Shown: positions 12,417 to 23,758, counted from the first letter of the stretch. The stretch is DNA of 64,000 nucleotides from Misgurnus anguillicaudatus (GCF_027580225.2 NC_073337.2:12019001-12083000); one strand, 5' to 3'. Numbers and translations are program-made. Notes: generated by a model from the letters alone, not told the origin.

Positions 12417-13606
12417 GGCCCTGTTTACATTAGAGCATTTGCATTTTAAAACAGCATTTTAAAATGAAAAACGATTCTCGTTTATACTGCCGTTTTAAAA
12501 GGAATCTTCATCCACACTATACACGACCATAAACGCATGAAACATGACCAATCACGTAACTGGACATGCGCATAAAAGTGTAAAATAACTTATTACTCTT
12601 ATAATAGCTTACCTTTGCGCATTTATGCAGCCTAGGGGTGTGCGATATTGAGAAAAAATTCATACCTGGATCCTGCACCGGCAACTACAACAGACACTAT
12701 TTTTAAACCTATAAAATGTGTTTGGGAAAGTCTTCAGCTCCCCCTACAACATATTAATATGATTAATAGGTTGATGTTGATGTTATAAACCAGCAGAAAG
12801 GTCTTTATGATTTAAAAAGGAAGCTTTCAAGTGAACAGTACTAAACAGTAGCGAACTTGAAGCAAAAATTAATTTCAGTAAATGCAAACTTCAATCAAAC
12901 ATAATAAGAGGTAAACACTAAATAACTTATCTTCCCTTACCGGTCGCTGTTCAGTGTGCAATTAATTACGTTTTACGTTAATTTTTAAAAGTATGCGAGG
13001 TCCGTGCACATCCTCCGCTAGCAACACAAAAATAGCAAAAAGCGCAATCTGCTAAACGAGCTGTTATATTCACAAAACTTACCAACAAAACATCGATTAA
13101 AATTAAGAGAAAAATTCTATGAAACGAAATTCATTTTAAAGTAGGAAACAAAACTTAAACTCGAAAATAATGTCTGACCCATTACAATTTTCCCTTCATA
13201 TTGGCCTTTACAACGCCTTATACAGCGCTTAAAATTACAGTTAATCTTTCGTAATAAGCTAACTAAATTTAAACAAAACATAAACAACATTACAATAATA
13301 TTCAAACCCAACAATACTCAAACATAAATATAAAACAGACATTATCTATAAGGATACATGTTAAAAAATCTGATATAGTGTTTATAATAGCTAGTTGGTA
13401 GATGTTTACTATTTTTGGCAAAACCTCCGTTGCAAACCTCCATTTATCTGAATAAAAATAATTTTTACTTTAAAAATGATGCGCTGTCTCGTTAACATCA
13501 GCTGTTCGTTAACATAAGACTCCGTCTACGTTCATTTAAATGAAAGGCGTAAACGTAGCAAAAGTAACGTGTTTTAAAGGATAAACGCATAAATGTAAAC
13601 ATAGCC
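12417..13606. mobile_element. Harbinger-like non-autonomous element
   Basis: Ends GGCCCTGTTTACAT and ATGTAAACATAGCC are inverted repeats, flanked on both sides by TTA (12414-12416, 13607-13609), the 3-bp TWA duplication typical of PIF/Harbinger. The interior has no transposase or Myb-like frame. A 'ggggtgtgcgatattgag' piece near 12635 looks like the end of a further, truncated element. Confidence 0.7.
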
Positions 13607-13918
13607 TTATATTATAGTGTTGCATGGAGACAGTGGGCCTCAAAATGTTTCTAAACTTAAAACCCTGTTTGTATTGTTTGACTACTTACACAATACTGTA
13701 TATTATTCACAATATATGACGTCGTTTTTAATGATATTTTAAGGGGGTCAACCCTATGGGGTACATCCTGATCCCCCTAACCCCCCCATGATTTCCACCT
13801 ATGATAAAATTGTATTTTTGAGGATTGATTTCATTTAATACTTTAGAATTGATCTACAGTAAATAAAACACAAAAGGAGATTTGAGGAAAATGTTAACGA
13901 CCATTAGCTCCAGTCATA

Positions 13919-14301
13919 GGTGGTTTCTCAATATGCGTTCTTTAGCGATCTTGCGTCCTTGTTTTCTCACTCTACGTCATCATTAACCATCAAAGTTTAA
14001 TTCCAATCTACAAGAACGCAAGTACAGAGGACGCATGAAAATACCCAGAAGGTTTCTTGATATCGAGGATGCATCGAGTGCAGACTTGCGAGCTGAAATC
14101 GCTTTACACCCCAGAAGCATTGTGGCAAAACAATGGCGGAGGTCAGGTGACCAACAGGATGATCGGACACATATCAATTCTTACAAGTGCGTTCTGTGTA
14201 CTCGCGACCTTCTGAGTTCATTCTTCCAAGGTCGCCTAGCAATACCGATCTCAACGAGAATGCAAGTCCGTTTTTTGCGTTCTTGGAATTGAGAAACAGC
14301 C
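13919..14301. mobile_element. Short MITE with GGYKGTTTCTCAAT ends
   Basis: The left end GGTGGTTTCTCAAT and right end ATTGAGAAACAGCC are inverted repeats, with ATA on both sides (13916-13918, 14302-14304) as a possible 3-bp target duplication. Inside, 'aagaacgcaagt' and 'gcaagtccgttttttgcgtt' are related subterminal motifs. Overlapping open frames on both strands are not protein-like. The class is probably Harbinger-like. Confidence 0.65.
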
Positions 14302-14489
14302 ATAATTGATGAAAAAGAGCAGTTAAAACTTGCATCCCATAACAGACAGTCATAAAACTATTTGAATTTTAATTTCATAGTTAATAAGAAGGAATGTTTC
14401 AATGACACTTGAACAAGACTCCAAAGGCTTCATACTGTATGCTAAAAACTTGCTCCTGTGAGGGAAAAACTTATCATTTAAAAAAAAAT

Positions 14490-15180
14490 AGTTCACACCA
14501 AAACGAAAATGCTGTCACCATTTACTCAACCTCGTGTTATTCTAGACCTGTATGAATTTCTTTTTCTGCTAAACACAAAAGGAGAAATTTTGATAAATGA
14601 TGATAAGCACACAGCTGGTGTAAACGATGGACTTCCATAGTAGGATGAACAAACACTATGAATGTATTGTGATAAATGATAATGAAGATATTTTGATAAA
14701 ATATGGTAAGCACAGAGTTGACGATTCCCATTGAATTCCACAGAATTTGTTTTTCCTACCATGTAAGTCAGTGGTTTACACCAGCTATGTGTTTATCAGT
14801 GATGTGCGGGTCAATGTATAAACAACCCACACCCGACCGACGTTTTCAACTAACCCCTCGCAACTCAGACCGCAAAAAAATATGTACCCGACCCGCTTCC
14901 TTGCCTGCATTTTTTTAAATAGTAAATGCTCATCCTAGCGTCATTGGGCCATAGATGTAGGAACAAGTTGCTATAGGGTGTTCTTTATATTATTGTTAAC
15001 TATATAAATTACAAAGGTTTAATTGGAATCTTTATTTCAAACGATCCGACTGACCACGACCCGAAAATCATTAAAAATATTTTTGGATGACTCGTAACCA
15101 CGGGTGACTGCAGACATCTGCTCATTTTGTATCAACCCGCACATGACTGGTGCTTATTTTTCAAAATGTCTTCTTATAGA
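14490..15180. repeat. Relic foldback family copy split by a small hAT
   Basis: 14490-14796 contains 'tagttcacaccaaaacgaaaat', 'taagcacacagctggtgtaaa' and other pieces of the widespread fish foldback repeat. Its continuation ('cttatttttcaaaatgtctt') follows after the hAT element at 14797-15149. The copy is badly decayed. Confidence 0.5.
14797..15149. mobile_element. Short hAT MITE
   Basis: The ends CAGTGATGTGCGGGTC and (inverted) CAGTCATGTGCGGGTT are flanked by an 8-bp duplication matching at 7 of 8 bases (gtgtttat at 14789-14796, gtgcttat at 15150-15157). It belongs to the same family as 46189-46874 and the fragments at 3110-3346 and 61466-63846. No coding frame. Confidence 0.8.
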
Positions 15181-15476
15181 CGGTTTCATCGGGCGCACAT
15201 GCGGTGACGCGATAAGTGTCTGGTCCGAACTTTACTTCCGGTTTCTGTTTGTTTAATGGCCTGATTAGTTGCTGAAACTGAACTCTTAAACAAATACCTC
15301 GTCGAGAATAACAAATGTTTTGGGTTCCTATGTAATCCACGTGTTGTTTATTTTGCTTGTTGTATAAACTACTTTAAAGGACTTTGTTGCTATTTATTCT
15401 TCGCAGAGTTTACCGGAAGTTACGTGATGACCCCGAAAGCCTCGTGTTTATGTTGTTACTGCTTAAACTGTCTATA
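15176..15476. mobile_element. Possible MITE with TATAGAC ends
   Basis: The left end TATAGACGGTTTCATC and right end, read inverted, TATAGACAGTTTAAGC form an imperfect terminal inverted repeat. Just inside, 'acttccggtttct' and 'accggaagtta' form a second inverted pair. No target duplication was found and I do not assign a superfamily. Confidence 0.45.
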
Positions 15477-15690
15477 AGTGCATCAGATAAAAGAAATTCA
15501 CAAAGACCTAGAACATAAGGGTTAGTAAATTAGGACAGGATTTTTATTTTTATCTCTTTAATGAATCGGCAATGAATCTAGATTTTACTTAAGTGATCCA
15601 AGTTAACCATTTCACTTTTTCCACTAAAGAGCAGAAGAATTTTGTATCTCCCTAATATTAGAACATCTCTACAGATATAGACAAGCTCAA

Positions 15691-16865
15691 TAGACCTTTT
15701 GCGTGTTTGCAAACAGAGATGACTTTTTTGTGGGCGGAGCCCAACTGGTGGCAGAAAGTAAAAGCTCCGCAATAGGGGTGTGAAGTGTTTTAGCGTTAAA
15801 CTGTGATTTTTAGTGAACCGGTGTTCTGTAGAAGTCTGTTTCCCCTATATTTCTCTTAAGTGTAATGTTTCTTATAACGTTTTCACCAAGTTACGTTTAT
15901 TTTTTAAATAAATTAAAAGTTTAAATGGCTTGGCTACTGATATGTGTGCATGTATGTATGTATATATAGTAGTCAACATTTAAAGTGGATCAAAAACATT
16001 CATCAAATTTGTCCTAAAACAAGAACGGGTATTGGATATTGGTTTTAAGAAAACTTTTAGAAAAGGTTTTGACTCGCTTCAAATGTTGACTAGTGTATAT
16101 TGTTCTTTATTCGTAAATCAATTATTTTTACAGTATGAAGTACTTATAAGAGCAATACTATCATGTATTCTGTATAATATCATTTATTAAATATTTCATC
16201 ATTTCCTGTTTTCAATTTCTTCCTTATATTTATGTTCTTAAACTATTATGTTTACATACAAATTAATTTGTATAGGCATGTTTATATATTATTAACACTT
16301 TACATCGTCTATGTTTATATATTTATTAGTAAACATCATAATTTAGAACAAACAGGAAGAAGACATAGGCTAAGATATAAGGTAAAAAGAATTAATAGAA
16401 AACGAAAAAAATATGAAAACTTGAATAAATGGTAATATTATTGATATTATGAACTTATTAGAATCTTTAATCTGTCTAAATAAATTATAAACGTAACGTG
16501 ATGAAAACGCTATAAGAGACACATAGAGGGAACACTTCAACAGAATACCGGATATCTTCTCTAATTATTTTCTATTCTAATTATTAAAAGATTTTCAGAT
16601 GATTTCATCACTCCAGTCTGTCCGGTTGAGGGCTTATTGCAACCATAAACACCTACGTTTATCTTCAAATGGTGTCTTCGACAACGGTATTCTATAAAAA
16701 TAAAGGTCATCTATTTTGGCATTCGTATTCTGAAACTCAACAGCAAAATACATTTTCTAGTGAGTTATATTGTTCGTTTCACTCGTGTCTCATTCATTTC
16801 CACTGTTTTTCTGCCACCACATTGCGCGCATGACGTAACTGTGACGTCGACTCGCAAAAGGTCTA
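15691..16865. mobile_element. DNA transposon with TAGACCTTTTGCG ends
   Basis: The ends TAGACCTTTTGCG and CGCAAAAGGTCTA are perfect inverted repeats. A second inverted pair, 'gtggcagaaa' and 'ttctgccaccac', lies further in. The AT-rich interior has only short frames and no recognised transposase. The target duplication is unclear; a TA is possible. Superfamily unassigned. Confidence 0.65.
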
Positions 16866-17290
16866 TAAACAAGCTTCCAAGCTAACGTTCCCCTGTGCAA
16901 TGGAGCACTGCAGATTTTCTGTGACCATTAAGAAATGCCAGATATACAAATATCTCACTACTGATAATTAGTGTGCATACATTATTATTATTATCCATTT
17001 TGACAATATTATATCTTAAAATTCAACACGTTGTGTCTGCAATGTTTTTGATGTGGAAGGAATGCACGGTTTTAAGCCATAAAATAACTAATAATTAAAT
17101 CTGTACAGGTAAAAAGGCTTTTGGATACACATGGATGTGGGTGACGCAAATTGAAATCTTCACAATTTAGTACATTTCACACGGTTACCCATTTTTGGTC
17201 CACTAACATTTGTGTCAAACTACAAAGAATCCTAACAAACTGAGGCCTGATTCTCAAAGCAGGTGCTTACCCAATTTCGTTTCAGTAAAC
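16866..17290. other. Intergenic DNA, nothing recognised
   Basis: No gene, repeat end or regulatory site was recognised. Confidence 0.4.
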
Positions 17291-17344
17291 TCCAACTTGA
17301 ATATACAGTGTAATATATATTTAACAATTGCTACATAGTTTACC

Positions 17345-17694
17345 AATTACAGGTCAAAGATCATGGGCGATTCTACTAGCGAATGTATCTGATCTCTATC
17401 AAAAGACTTTCACAAAAATGTAATCATCTCAGCTTTTTGCTCAAAATTTTGTGTTTTTGAAGAAACCAACCCATATTTCAGAGGAGATAAAAAGAGAACT
17501 AATGAAGGTAGGATAAATTTTTTTGTTTTGTTTGAAAGAAGTTTGTTTTGTTCTTTCATTTGATACATTGTATGTTTATATATTATTACATAAAGAAAGA
17601 ACATTTTCTGAAAGTAATTAAACTTTTGTGAAAATCATGAAAAATGTTGGCGCTGGCTGGCAACTTTAAAAAAAAAATGCTGGCAGCGAAAGAG
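17345..17694 (-). mobile_element. Truncated TTAA-type MITE
   Basis: The right end '...agcgaaagag' precedes TTAA (17695-17698) and is the inverse of the CTCTTTCGC start at 59528. The internal 'gctttttgctcaaaattt' and 'cccatatttcagaggagat' motifs match that element in reverse orientation. The opposite end is not clear. Confidence 0.55.
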
Positions 17695-17756
17695 TTAATG
17701 TAAAAGATTTAACTTAACAAAACAAACAATACATCATTAGAAAGGTCTAAGGCTTC

Positions 17757-17815
17757 CTAACTTCCTCGTTGCCCCAGTGCATTGTGGGTAGGTTCTAAAG
17801 CAATATCATCAGACC
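17757..17815 (-). pseudogene. Truncated duplicate of tbc1d22a last exon
   Basis: This 59-nt piece copies the 5' part of the last coding exon at 20527-20655, offset by 2840 bp in the same orientation. The acceptor 'ccttcgcag' and the first codons (GLMILL) are preserved, but codon 7, CAG (Gln) in the true exon, is TAG here (plus-strand 17795-17797). The copy stops 20 codons in, before the conserved AEAYRLKFAFADAPNHYKR end. It lies downstream of the gene, beyond the probable 3' UTR. If the acceptor were used it would give a protein ending soon after the exon junction. It is most simply a non-functional duplicate. Confidence 0.85.
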
Positions 17816-18087
17816 CTGCGAAGGAAAGACCTGATTAGAATGTTTGCATGTGAATACACATAGGCAAACATATTTAAAATGAACTAGCAACAGATTTCAA
17901 GATTTTAATTCGTCACATGCACAGTTATAGACATACTGTATGAAACCTGTGTATTGAAATGATATTCTGTTCATCTCCTGGTCAATGTGCAAGAAAAACT
18001 TTCTTAGAAAATGCATGCAATTGTTTTTCGAAAATATATACAATAATGTAATTTAAGACTAAAGGTTGGAGTTGAGAATGAATAAAT

Positions 18088-18332
18088 GAAGAGTTTCGTT
18101 GCAAAACAAGATAAATCCATTTTTTAACATTTTTGTCAAAACATGTTTATTATTATGTTATCATATTATTATTTTGTTTTATTGTGCTACTTAGCTGTAT
18201 TTTTTAAGTTATGAAGGTTTAAATCAAAACAAACCAACTTGCATTGAAATGAATTGGAATGCAGAACCAAAAAACGCGATTTCTGAACAATTAACAAAAC
18301 GGTGGTTATCTCGTTTTGCAACGAAACTCTTC
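18088..18332. mobile_element. MITE with GAAGAGTTTCGTTGCAAAAC ends
   Basis: Inverted ends GAAGAGTTTCGTTGCAAAAC and GTTTTGCAACGAAACTCTTC bound a 245-bp element inserted in an AAAT-rich stretch of the duplicated segment. The empty site is preserved in the other copy at about 20930. The target duplication is ambiguous because of the AAAT run. A related end occurs near 42750-42775. Confidence 0.8.
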
Positions 18333-18489
18333 AAATAAAGATGGTAAGCAATAGTGATGGGAAGATTCCCCGAATCCCTCTGTGCATCGGCATAAAAAGT
18401 AAAAAAAATTGTGCATCGGACCGCGATGTTGGGTTCACACTAGACGCGTTTGAGGCGTCAAATTCGCGTCTACCGCACGTAGCATTTAT

Positions 18490-19290
18490 ATTTGACCTTT
18501 ATTTTATTTTGAAAATCTTATAGTGACAGAAATGTCTTCATTTGTGTCAGGAGTTATAAAATGGAAAATCTGAGTTCATACCCGTTAAATTAAAATATAA
18601 CCCTCAGTCGCATTAATTGAGAAAAAAGTAATGCCCGGTCGTTATGAAAGCACTTTACAAAACAATACCCCTCATATGTATTAGTGCTTTGCTGTCTAAA
18701 GTAGTCGTCTAAAATATTTATATTCTGTTTAAAATTATACTAGCCTAATCATTTAAAATGAGCATGACTAACATAAATGATATTGAACTTATTAAATTAT
18801 TTATATTAAGATTCTAATTAAAACATTTCTAAAAGCTTTACATTTCGAATTAATATATGATTTATATATCCATGAATTGAAGATAAGACTACAATCGTGG
18901 ACATTTAAATATCCTCTATTTTTAGATTATAGTCATCTCAAGCTGCAGCTGGCGCGTTTCTCCTTGCCAAGTAAATGTGTTTAAATTCTTTATACTTGTC
19001 TCTTGATACTTGATAGTAGTTTTTTGGACACTTTTTTATACCCTTGGCTGTTAGCAGCGAGACCCTTTTATATGCATGCATGTGAACTTGGGACAAACTT
19101 TTGAACACCATTTAAACCAGATTAAATTTGTTTTGGTATGCTGTACAAGAAGGGCCTCAGAAGAAAACTTTACATATGTACATAATTCACAGTACATTTT
19201 TTTTTAGCAATTTTAAGTGACTTCACATCCACTGGTTTTATCAAGAGAAAAGTTGAGTGAAATATTAACAGAATCACCAAATGATAATTA
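18490..19290. other. Intergenic DNA, nothing recognised
   Basis: AT-rich sequence with no recognised gene or repeat end, between the duplicated exon segment and the probable 3' UTR. Confidence 0.4.
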
Positions 19291-19301
19291 TATATATAGC
19301 A

Positions 19302-19307
19302 TTTATT
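19302..19307 (-). promoter_or_regulatory. Candidate distal poly(A) signal
   Basis: The minus strand reads AATAAA, about 1.2 kb after the stop codon. It is a candidate only, since the hexamer is common in AT-rich DNA. Confidence 0.3.
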
Positions 19308-20191
19308 TACACATTTTCTATGTACATGTGTTTGAAAACATAATTCTGTACACAACTATTAAAATTAAGAACATATTTCACCCACACCTTTGTTAAAATC
19401 CATTCAGACAGGTTAAAGTCAGGAACTAGCGCCCCGTGTGGCTTGTACGGTAACAGGAACTGAATGCCAGTTCCAATAAATTTGCTGCCACTCATCAAAC
19501 TGCCAATGTAGACCAGTAGAGCTGCTGAATTCACTGCTTATGATGTTTTGATGGCAAACGCTTTGCTTTGCCGCAGCCAAATCATCATAAACGTAAAATA
19601 AATATCTGACAGGTCAATAAATGTCATCAATCTCTGGAGTTAGGCACAACTTAACAGGCTCATGTAAACAGTATATAAAAGAAAGGAAGATTTAAAATAA
19701 GAGCTGATTCATCCGATATATCTTAGTACAAAAAGGCAAAAAAATAGACATCATGTGCAGATTCACTTACATTTAGTATGAAGTGGCACACAAACGTAAA
19801 AGCTGATGACATGATCGAAGCAGCGCACAGTTCAAATACTGACAAAACATCAAAAGTCAGAAGCTGATTTCCCCAAACACGCCTAATAATGACAGAACTG
19901 TACAGTCAGTATGGATTATTATATCAGTATCAAAATGACAGCCCCATATGCCACTGAAAGCATAAATGTAATCGACTCTTCAGTAAGCATATCCAAGCTG
20001 CCTTTGTTAACCTGCACACTGCAAAACTTAAACAGCCAAAATAAGGCAGATTTTATCTACTCGTAGGTATTGTACACTGACAAAATCATCACCCTATGAC
20101 TTCTTGCCGCAATCTGAGGTAGACAAAGGTTATAAGTTCACTCTTGCTATCTTATTGTAGGTCTTTATGAACCATCTGGTCTCAATAATGT

Positions 20192-20197
20192 TTTATT
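20192..20197 (-). promoter_or_regulatory. Candidate poly(A) signal
   Basis: The minus strand reads AATAAA about 330 bp after the stop codon, 32 bp beyond another candidate. Confidence 0.35.
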
Positions 20198-20223
20198 ATT
20201 GCCTTGAATAAACTGGGCCAGCA

Positions 20224-20229
20224 TTTATT
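20224..20229 (-). promoter_or_regulatory. Candidate poly(A) signal
   Basis: The minus strand reads AATAAA about 300 bp after the stop codon; one of two close candidates for a proximal 3' end. Confidence 0.35.
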
Positions 20230-20526
20230 CTGCTGTTTTTCCAATGGATTCGGACTCATTTTCTTGCAAAGTGGGATGGCAATAAATTGAAGAAGAAAAC
20301 AATGATTAATTCAACTAGTGTATTTTAAGAGTAAGAAATTGATATCCGGATGACTCGATGGGGGGAGTGTTGACATGAGTAAAAATAAAGAAAATATCCA
20401 GGAACAGTTGCGGTTCACTGTACATGTTTTTGCTTTCCAAAAAATGTGTTATCAGTTTAATAATGTCTGTGCTGCCACCGAGGTTGGTTGGGGTCATCGT
20501 ATTCAGCAGTTGGGTCGGGCGAAGCC

Positions 20527-20655
20527 TCATCTCTTGTAGTGGTTGGGGGCATCAGCAAAGGCAAACTTCAGCCTGTAAGCCTCGGCCAGAAGTACGCTAA
20601 CTTCCTCGTTGCCCCAGTGCATTGTGGGTAGGTTCTGAAGCAATATCATCAGACC
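20527..20655 (-). CDS. tbc1d22a: TBC1D22-type Rab-GAP, last coding exon
   Basis: This exon encodes the last 42 residues and the TGA stop of a TBC domain family member 22 protein. The peptide starts GLMILLQNLPTMHWGNEEV and ends AEAYRLKFAFADAPNHYKR, recognisable as the conserved TBC1D22 C-terminus. TBC1D22 proteins act as Rab GTPase-activating proteins, reported at the Golgi. This segment is the helical end of the TBC domain and holds no catalytic Arg or Gln finger. The acceptor is 'ctttccttcgcag', with a good pyrimidine tract, and the junction is in phase 0 after the upstream exon ending ...EEKDFQ. Residues such as LKFAFADAPNHYK suit paralogue A better than B, though that choice is from memory of the family. 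Part of the exon is duplicated at 17757-17815. Confidence 0.9.
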   Translation of the reverse strand, partial: GLMILLQNLPTMHWGNEEVSVLLAEAYRLKFAFADAPNHYKR

Positions 20656-21050
20656 CTGCGAAGGAAAGACCTGATTAGAATGTTTGCATGTGAATACACA
20701 TAGGCATACATATTCAAAATGAACTGGCAACAGATTTCAAGATTTTAATTCGTCACATACACAGCTATAGACATGCTGTATGAAACCTGTGTATTGAAAT
20801 AATGTTCTGGTCATCTCCTGGTCAACGTGCAAGAAAAACTTTCTTAGAAAATGCATGGAATTGTTTTTCGAAAATATATACAAAAATGTAATTTAAGACT
20901 AAAGGTTGGAGTTGAGAATAAATAAATAAAGATCGTAAGCAATAGTGATGGGAAGATTCCCCGATTTGCTCTGTGCATCGGCATAAAAAGTAAAAAAAAA
21001 TTGTGCATTAGATACAAATTAGCATTTGCATCACAATGCACTGTTTCTAA

Positions 21051-21383
21051 TGTTGGGTTCACACCAGACGCGTTTGAGGTGTCAAATTCGCGTCTACCGC
21101 TTGAACATTTTGAGTGTAAAAAGCCGCGCGTGAAATGTTTCTGCAACTCCGCTTGCTTCCTGTAATCACGTCACTACTAGAGCAAATTCCTGATTGGTTA
21201 ACGCGGCATGTTTTCCACCAAAGTTTAAAATTTTTAACTTGCTTGTTTTCAATGGCAACGCTCAATTCGTGCGAATGAGGTGGAATCGCGTCTACCGCGC
21301 TGTGCTAAACGCCTCTTTACATTGACTTAACATTGAAATCACTTGTGCTTGACGCCTCTACCGCGGCTGGTGTGAACGCAGCA
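21051..21383. mobile_element. MITE with TGTTGGGTTCACACCAG ends
   Basis: Ends TGTTGGGTTCACACCAG and CTGGTGTGAACGCAGCA are inverted repeats flanked by TAA on both sides (21048-21050, 21384-21386), consistent with a Harbinger-type TWA duplication. The interior repeats 'cgcgtctaccgc' and 'gcgtttgaggtgtcaaa'. The duplicated segment at 18435-18475 retains only its first ~40 bp. Confidence 0.75.
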
Positions 21384-21386
21384 TAA

Positions 21387-21732
21387 CACATTGCATCGTT
21401 GAAAAAAAGTAGATCTATTATTATACTTTTATTATTTAGAAAGTGATCAATATGTTAAGACTGCTTTATCCTCTCTAAACTGTTGCTACGTCCTGCAATA
21501 CTATGTAAACCGAGGTGTGTCATGAAAGTCAGATAACATAAAAACATAAAAAACACGATGGTTTAAATTATATGGACTCTTAATGAGTCAACTAAAATGG
21601 ATTTGAGGAAGCAGCAGTGGGAAAGTCAAGGCTGTAGCTAAAACGTGTAATGGAGTTTAATAAATTAGGGCATTTCTATCTAGTGGAATGGATTTAACTG
21701 ATGGCGCTCTGACCAGTTAAAGAAAAAGTGAA
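21387..21732. other. Intronic DNA, nothing recognised
   Basis: No gene, repeat end or regulatory site was recognised. Confidence 0.4.
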
Positions 21733-21922
21733 GTGTTAAGGATGTGTTCATTTTTTACACATTATTTTGTGTTATTCAATTTAACACATTATGTGTTATT
21801 TTAATACAGTATGTGTGTCATTGTGTGTTGATTTTGTGTTAGAATAAATAAAATGACAACCCAAGATGTGTTTAAACAACACAAAATGTGTTGTTCCAAT
21901 AATAACACAGATGTGTCTAGTT

Positions 21923-22749
21923 GGGTGATTCTCGCGAAATTAGACTTGTAAGGTGTCATGAAACATTTTGATAAGTAAATGAAAAGTAAGAGTATCAGAA
22001 TAAGAAGCATACAGTTACAAACATCTCTTCCTGTAATATTTTGCGCATGATTTCAAATGACATCATACAAACCAATTTAGTTTTTTTCCAAATTTAAGGG
22101 GAAATTTTTCATTACCGCAACGTGTCCGTGACTGGATTTGGGTTTTTGACATGGAAATATTTATAATTAAAACATCTAAAAAATAAAAAGCTTCAGTGCA
22201 TGTTATACTATAAACATTTACAGTAAAGAAACATGTGGTATTTGGTGATCATTGGTAAATGTAGAGACAATAATAAGGAATATTAATGTGTCCCAAAAAA
22301 TTTCTCATCCGCAACAATTTTCAGTCATTGTTTAAGTCCTCAAGGAACTAACATTTTCTAAATAAATAAATAAATAAATAAAATAGTTGGAAGGGACATA
22401 ATTGACTGTGACCCTCAAGATGACTACCAGGTAAGCAGTTCTTATATTTCTTATTTTTATTCTCTCCAGATAAAAGTTGAAATTTTGTTTGTCATAGTAC
22501 TTAGACAACTTTTTAGTTCTCATTACCGAAACATGAGTTTGTAAATGCATATATTTAATGTAATTTCATGTTGCGGTAATGATATTTTTTTATAATGATA
22601 ATCTAAAAAATATAATTCTATAGGAAATATTTTTTGAAATCCTCTAAAAATAATGCTTATAGTAAGTTCAGACCTTAATCTTATATGTCCAAAAAAAGGC
22701 TTCAATGGCTTTTTAAAAAAATCAAGTCTGGATTTCGTGAGAATCACCC
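21923..22749. mobile_element. Nested transposon with GGGTGATTCTCRCGAAAT ends
   Basis: Ends GGGTGATTCTCGCGAAAT and ATTTCGTGAGAATCACCC are inverted repeats with AGTT on both sides (21919-21922, 22750-22753), suggesting a 4-bp target duplication. It sits inside the 'aacacat' element and is a relative of 11481-12399. No coding frame. Confidence 0.75.
22360..22384. repeat. (ATAA)n microsatellite
   Basis: Six tandem AAAT/ATAA units inside the nested element. Confidence 0.9.
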
Positions 22750-22837
22750 AGTTAGGGACAACACATTAAATGCGTTGTGCTTAACTAGACAAAAAATGTG
22801 TTGTTTTAACAAAATTAACACATCCTTTCTAAGAGTG

Positions 22838-23758
22838 TAGTATTTGTTTTTCCTACTATTTATGTCAATGGGTACCCTCAACTGTGTGCTTACCATCATT
22901 TTACAGAATAAACAAACTCATGCAGGTTTAAAACAACATAAAGGTGAGTAAATGCAGATCCTTAATGAGCATCACTAGCTGGCTAGTCAATTGACGGACA
23001 AATCAACCATCTCCACCTGTTTCTAATACACATAAAGAGATGCCTAGGGAGACCGCATAGCATCCTTGAATGAGGTTTATTTGCCATTTAGCAGACCAGA
23101 GAAAGCATTGCGACATGGGGCTGTTTATTTCTTTTTTCTTGACCGGGGTCAAGCCATCCTATTACAAAAGCGCCACCACACTCCTCTAAATTATTATAAC
23201 TTTCAATCACGGATTCTTCAATCTTAAGCACAGGGCAGGTGCAGATATGTGTTTCTCTTCTCGATCCGTGCGGTCAGGACCTCGCCATCGCTAGCCCATT
23301 TCTCTTAGGTATAGAGGGGCCAAGTTTAATTCACTCAAGATGGCATCGGGTGGCTCCAGCAGGCCTCGGAGTCAATGACTGCATTAGAGCGGTTTAGAGC
23401 AGAGACGCAGCTTCAATCTCCCAGCCTAATTCACCTATCCTGCCTGGTCTGATGAAGGCGAATGAGCCTGCTTAATACTCCATCACGGCACGGAGGTATG
23501 GAGGGGGTGGATGGGAATGAGAGCATTAGAAAAGATACAGGAGGAGAAAGATGGATACAAAAGAGGTAATGATGTGTCTTACAATATCAAAGATGCCCAA
23601 GACAACACGCATGCTAGGTTATAAGCAAACATGTGACTAGTTAAAAGTAATGATAGTAGGATACAATGAGTTTTTGAAATCAATGCACTTGTAAAAGTAA
23701 AAACCATGCAGGAAAACGCAATCCAACCATTTGAAATGTATCTTGGACTGTTGGTTGA
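22838..23758. other. Intronic DNA, partly unique
   Basis: 22840-22945 is a decayed right end of the 'agttcaccc' foldback family. The stretch 23040-23480 has higher complexity and GC, no repeat ends and no open frame, and may be unique intron, possibly conserved. Confidence 0.4.

Larger units (their letters stand above)
17757..18475 (-). repeat. Duplicated segment: exon start plus adjoining intron
   Basis: The block matches 20597-21095 with scattered substitutions: part of the terminal exon, about 270 bp of neighbouring intron, then the first 40 or so bases of the MITE at 21051. Copy A is interrupted by a separate MITE (18088-18332) that copy B lacks, and lacks about 30 bp before the shared MITE. 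The shared MITE therefore predates the duplication and the other insertion postdates it. Confidence 0.85.
19290..20526 (-). other. tbc1d22a: Probable 3' UTR of tbc1d22a
   Basis: The sequence directly after the stop codon has no recognisable transposon ends and carries several AATAAA signals on the minus strand. The true end is unknown. A short UTR would end near 20200 (signals at 20224 and 20192), a long one near 19285 (signal at 19302). Confidence 0.5.
21733..22837. mobile_element. DNA transposon rich in 'aacacat', host of a nested element
   Basis: The right end 'aacacatcctttctaagagtg' is the approximate inverse of the left end 'gtgttaaggatgtgtt'. The flanking parts on both sides of the nested element consist of 'tgtgttgtt' and 'aacaacac' motifs. 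The right end read inverted starts CACTCTTAG. The left end is degenerate and the class is uncertain. Confidence 0.6.

Noticed and set aside
17757..20655. Simple tandem duplication of a 2.84 kb unit
   Set aside because: Homology stops after about 720 bp of copy A (including its private insertion). The sequence after 18475 does not match that after 21095, so it is a partial duplication or has been heavily deleted.
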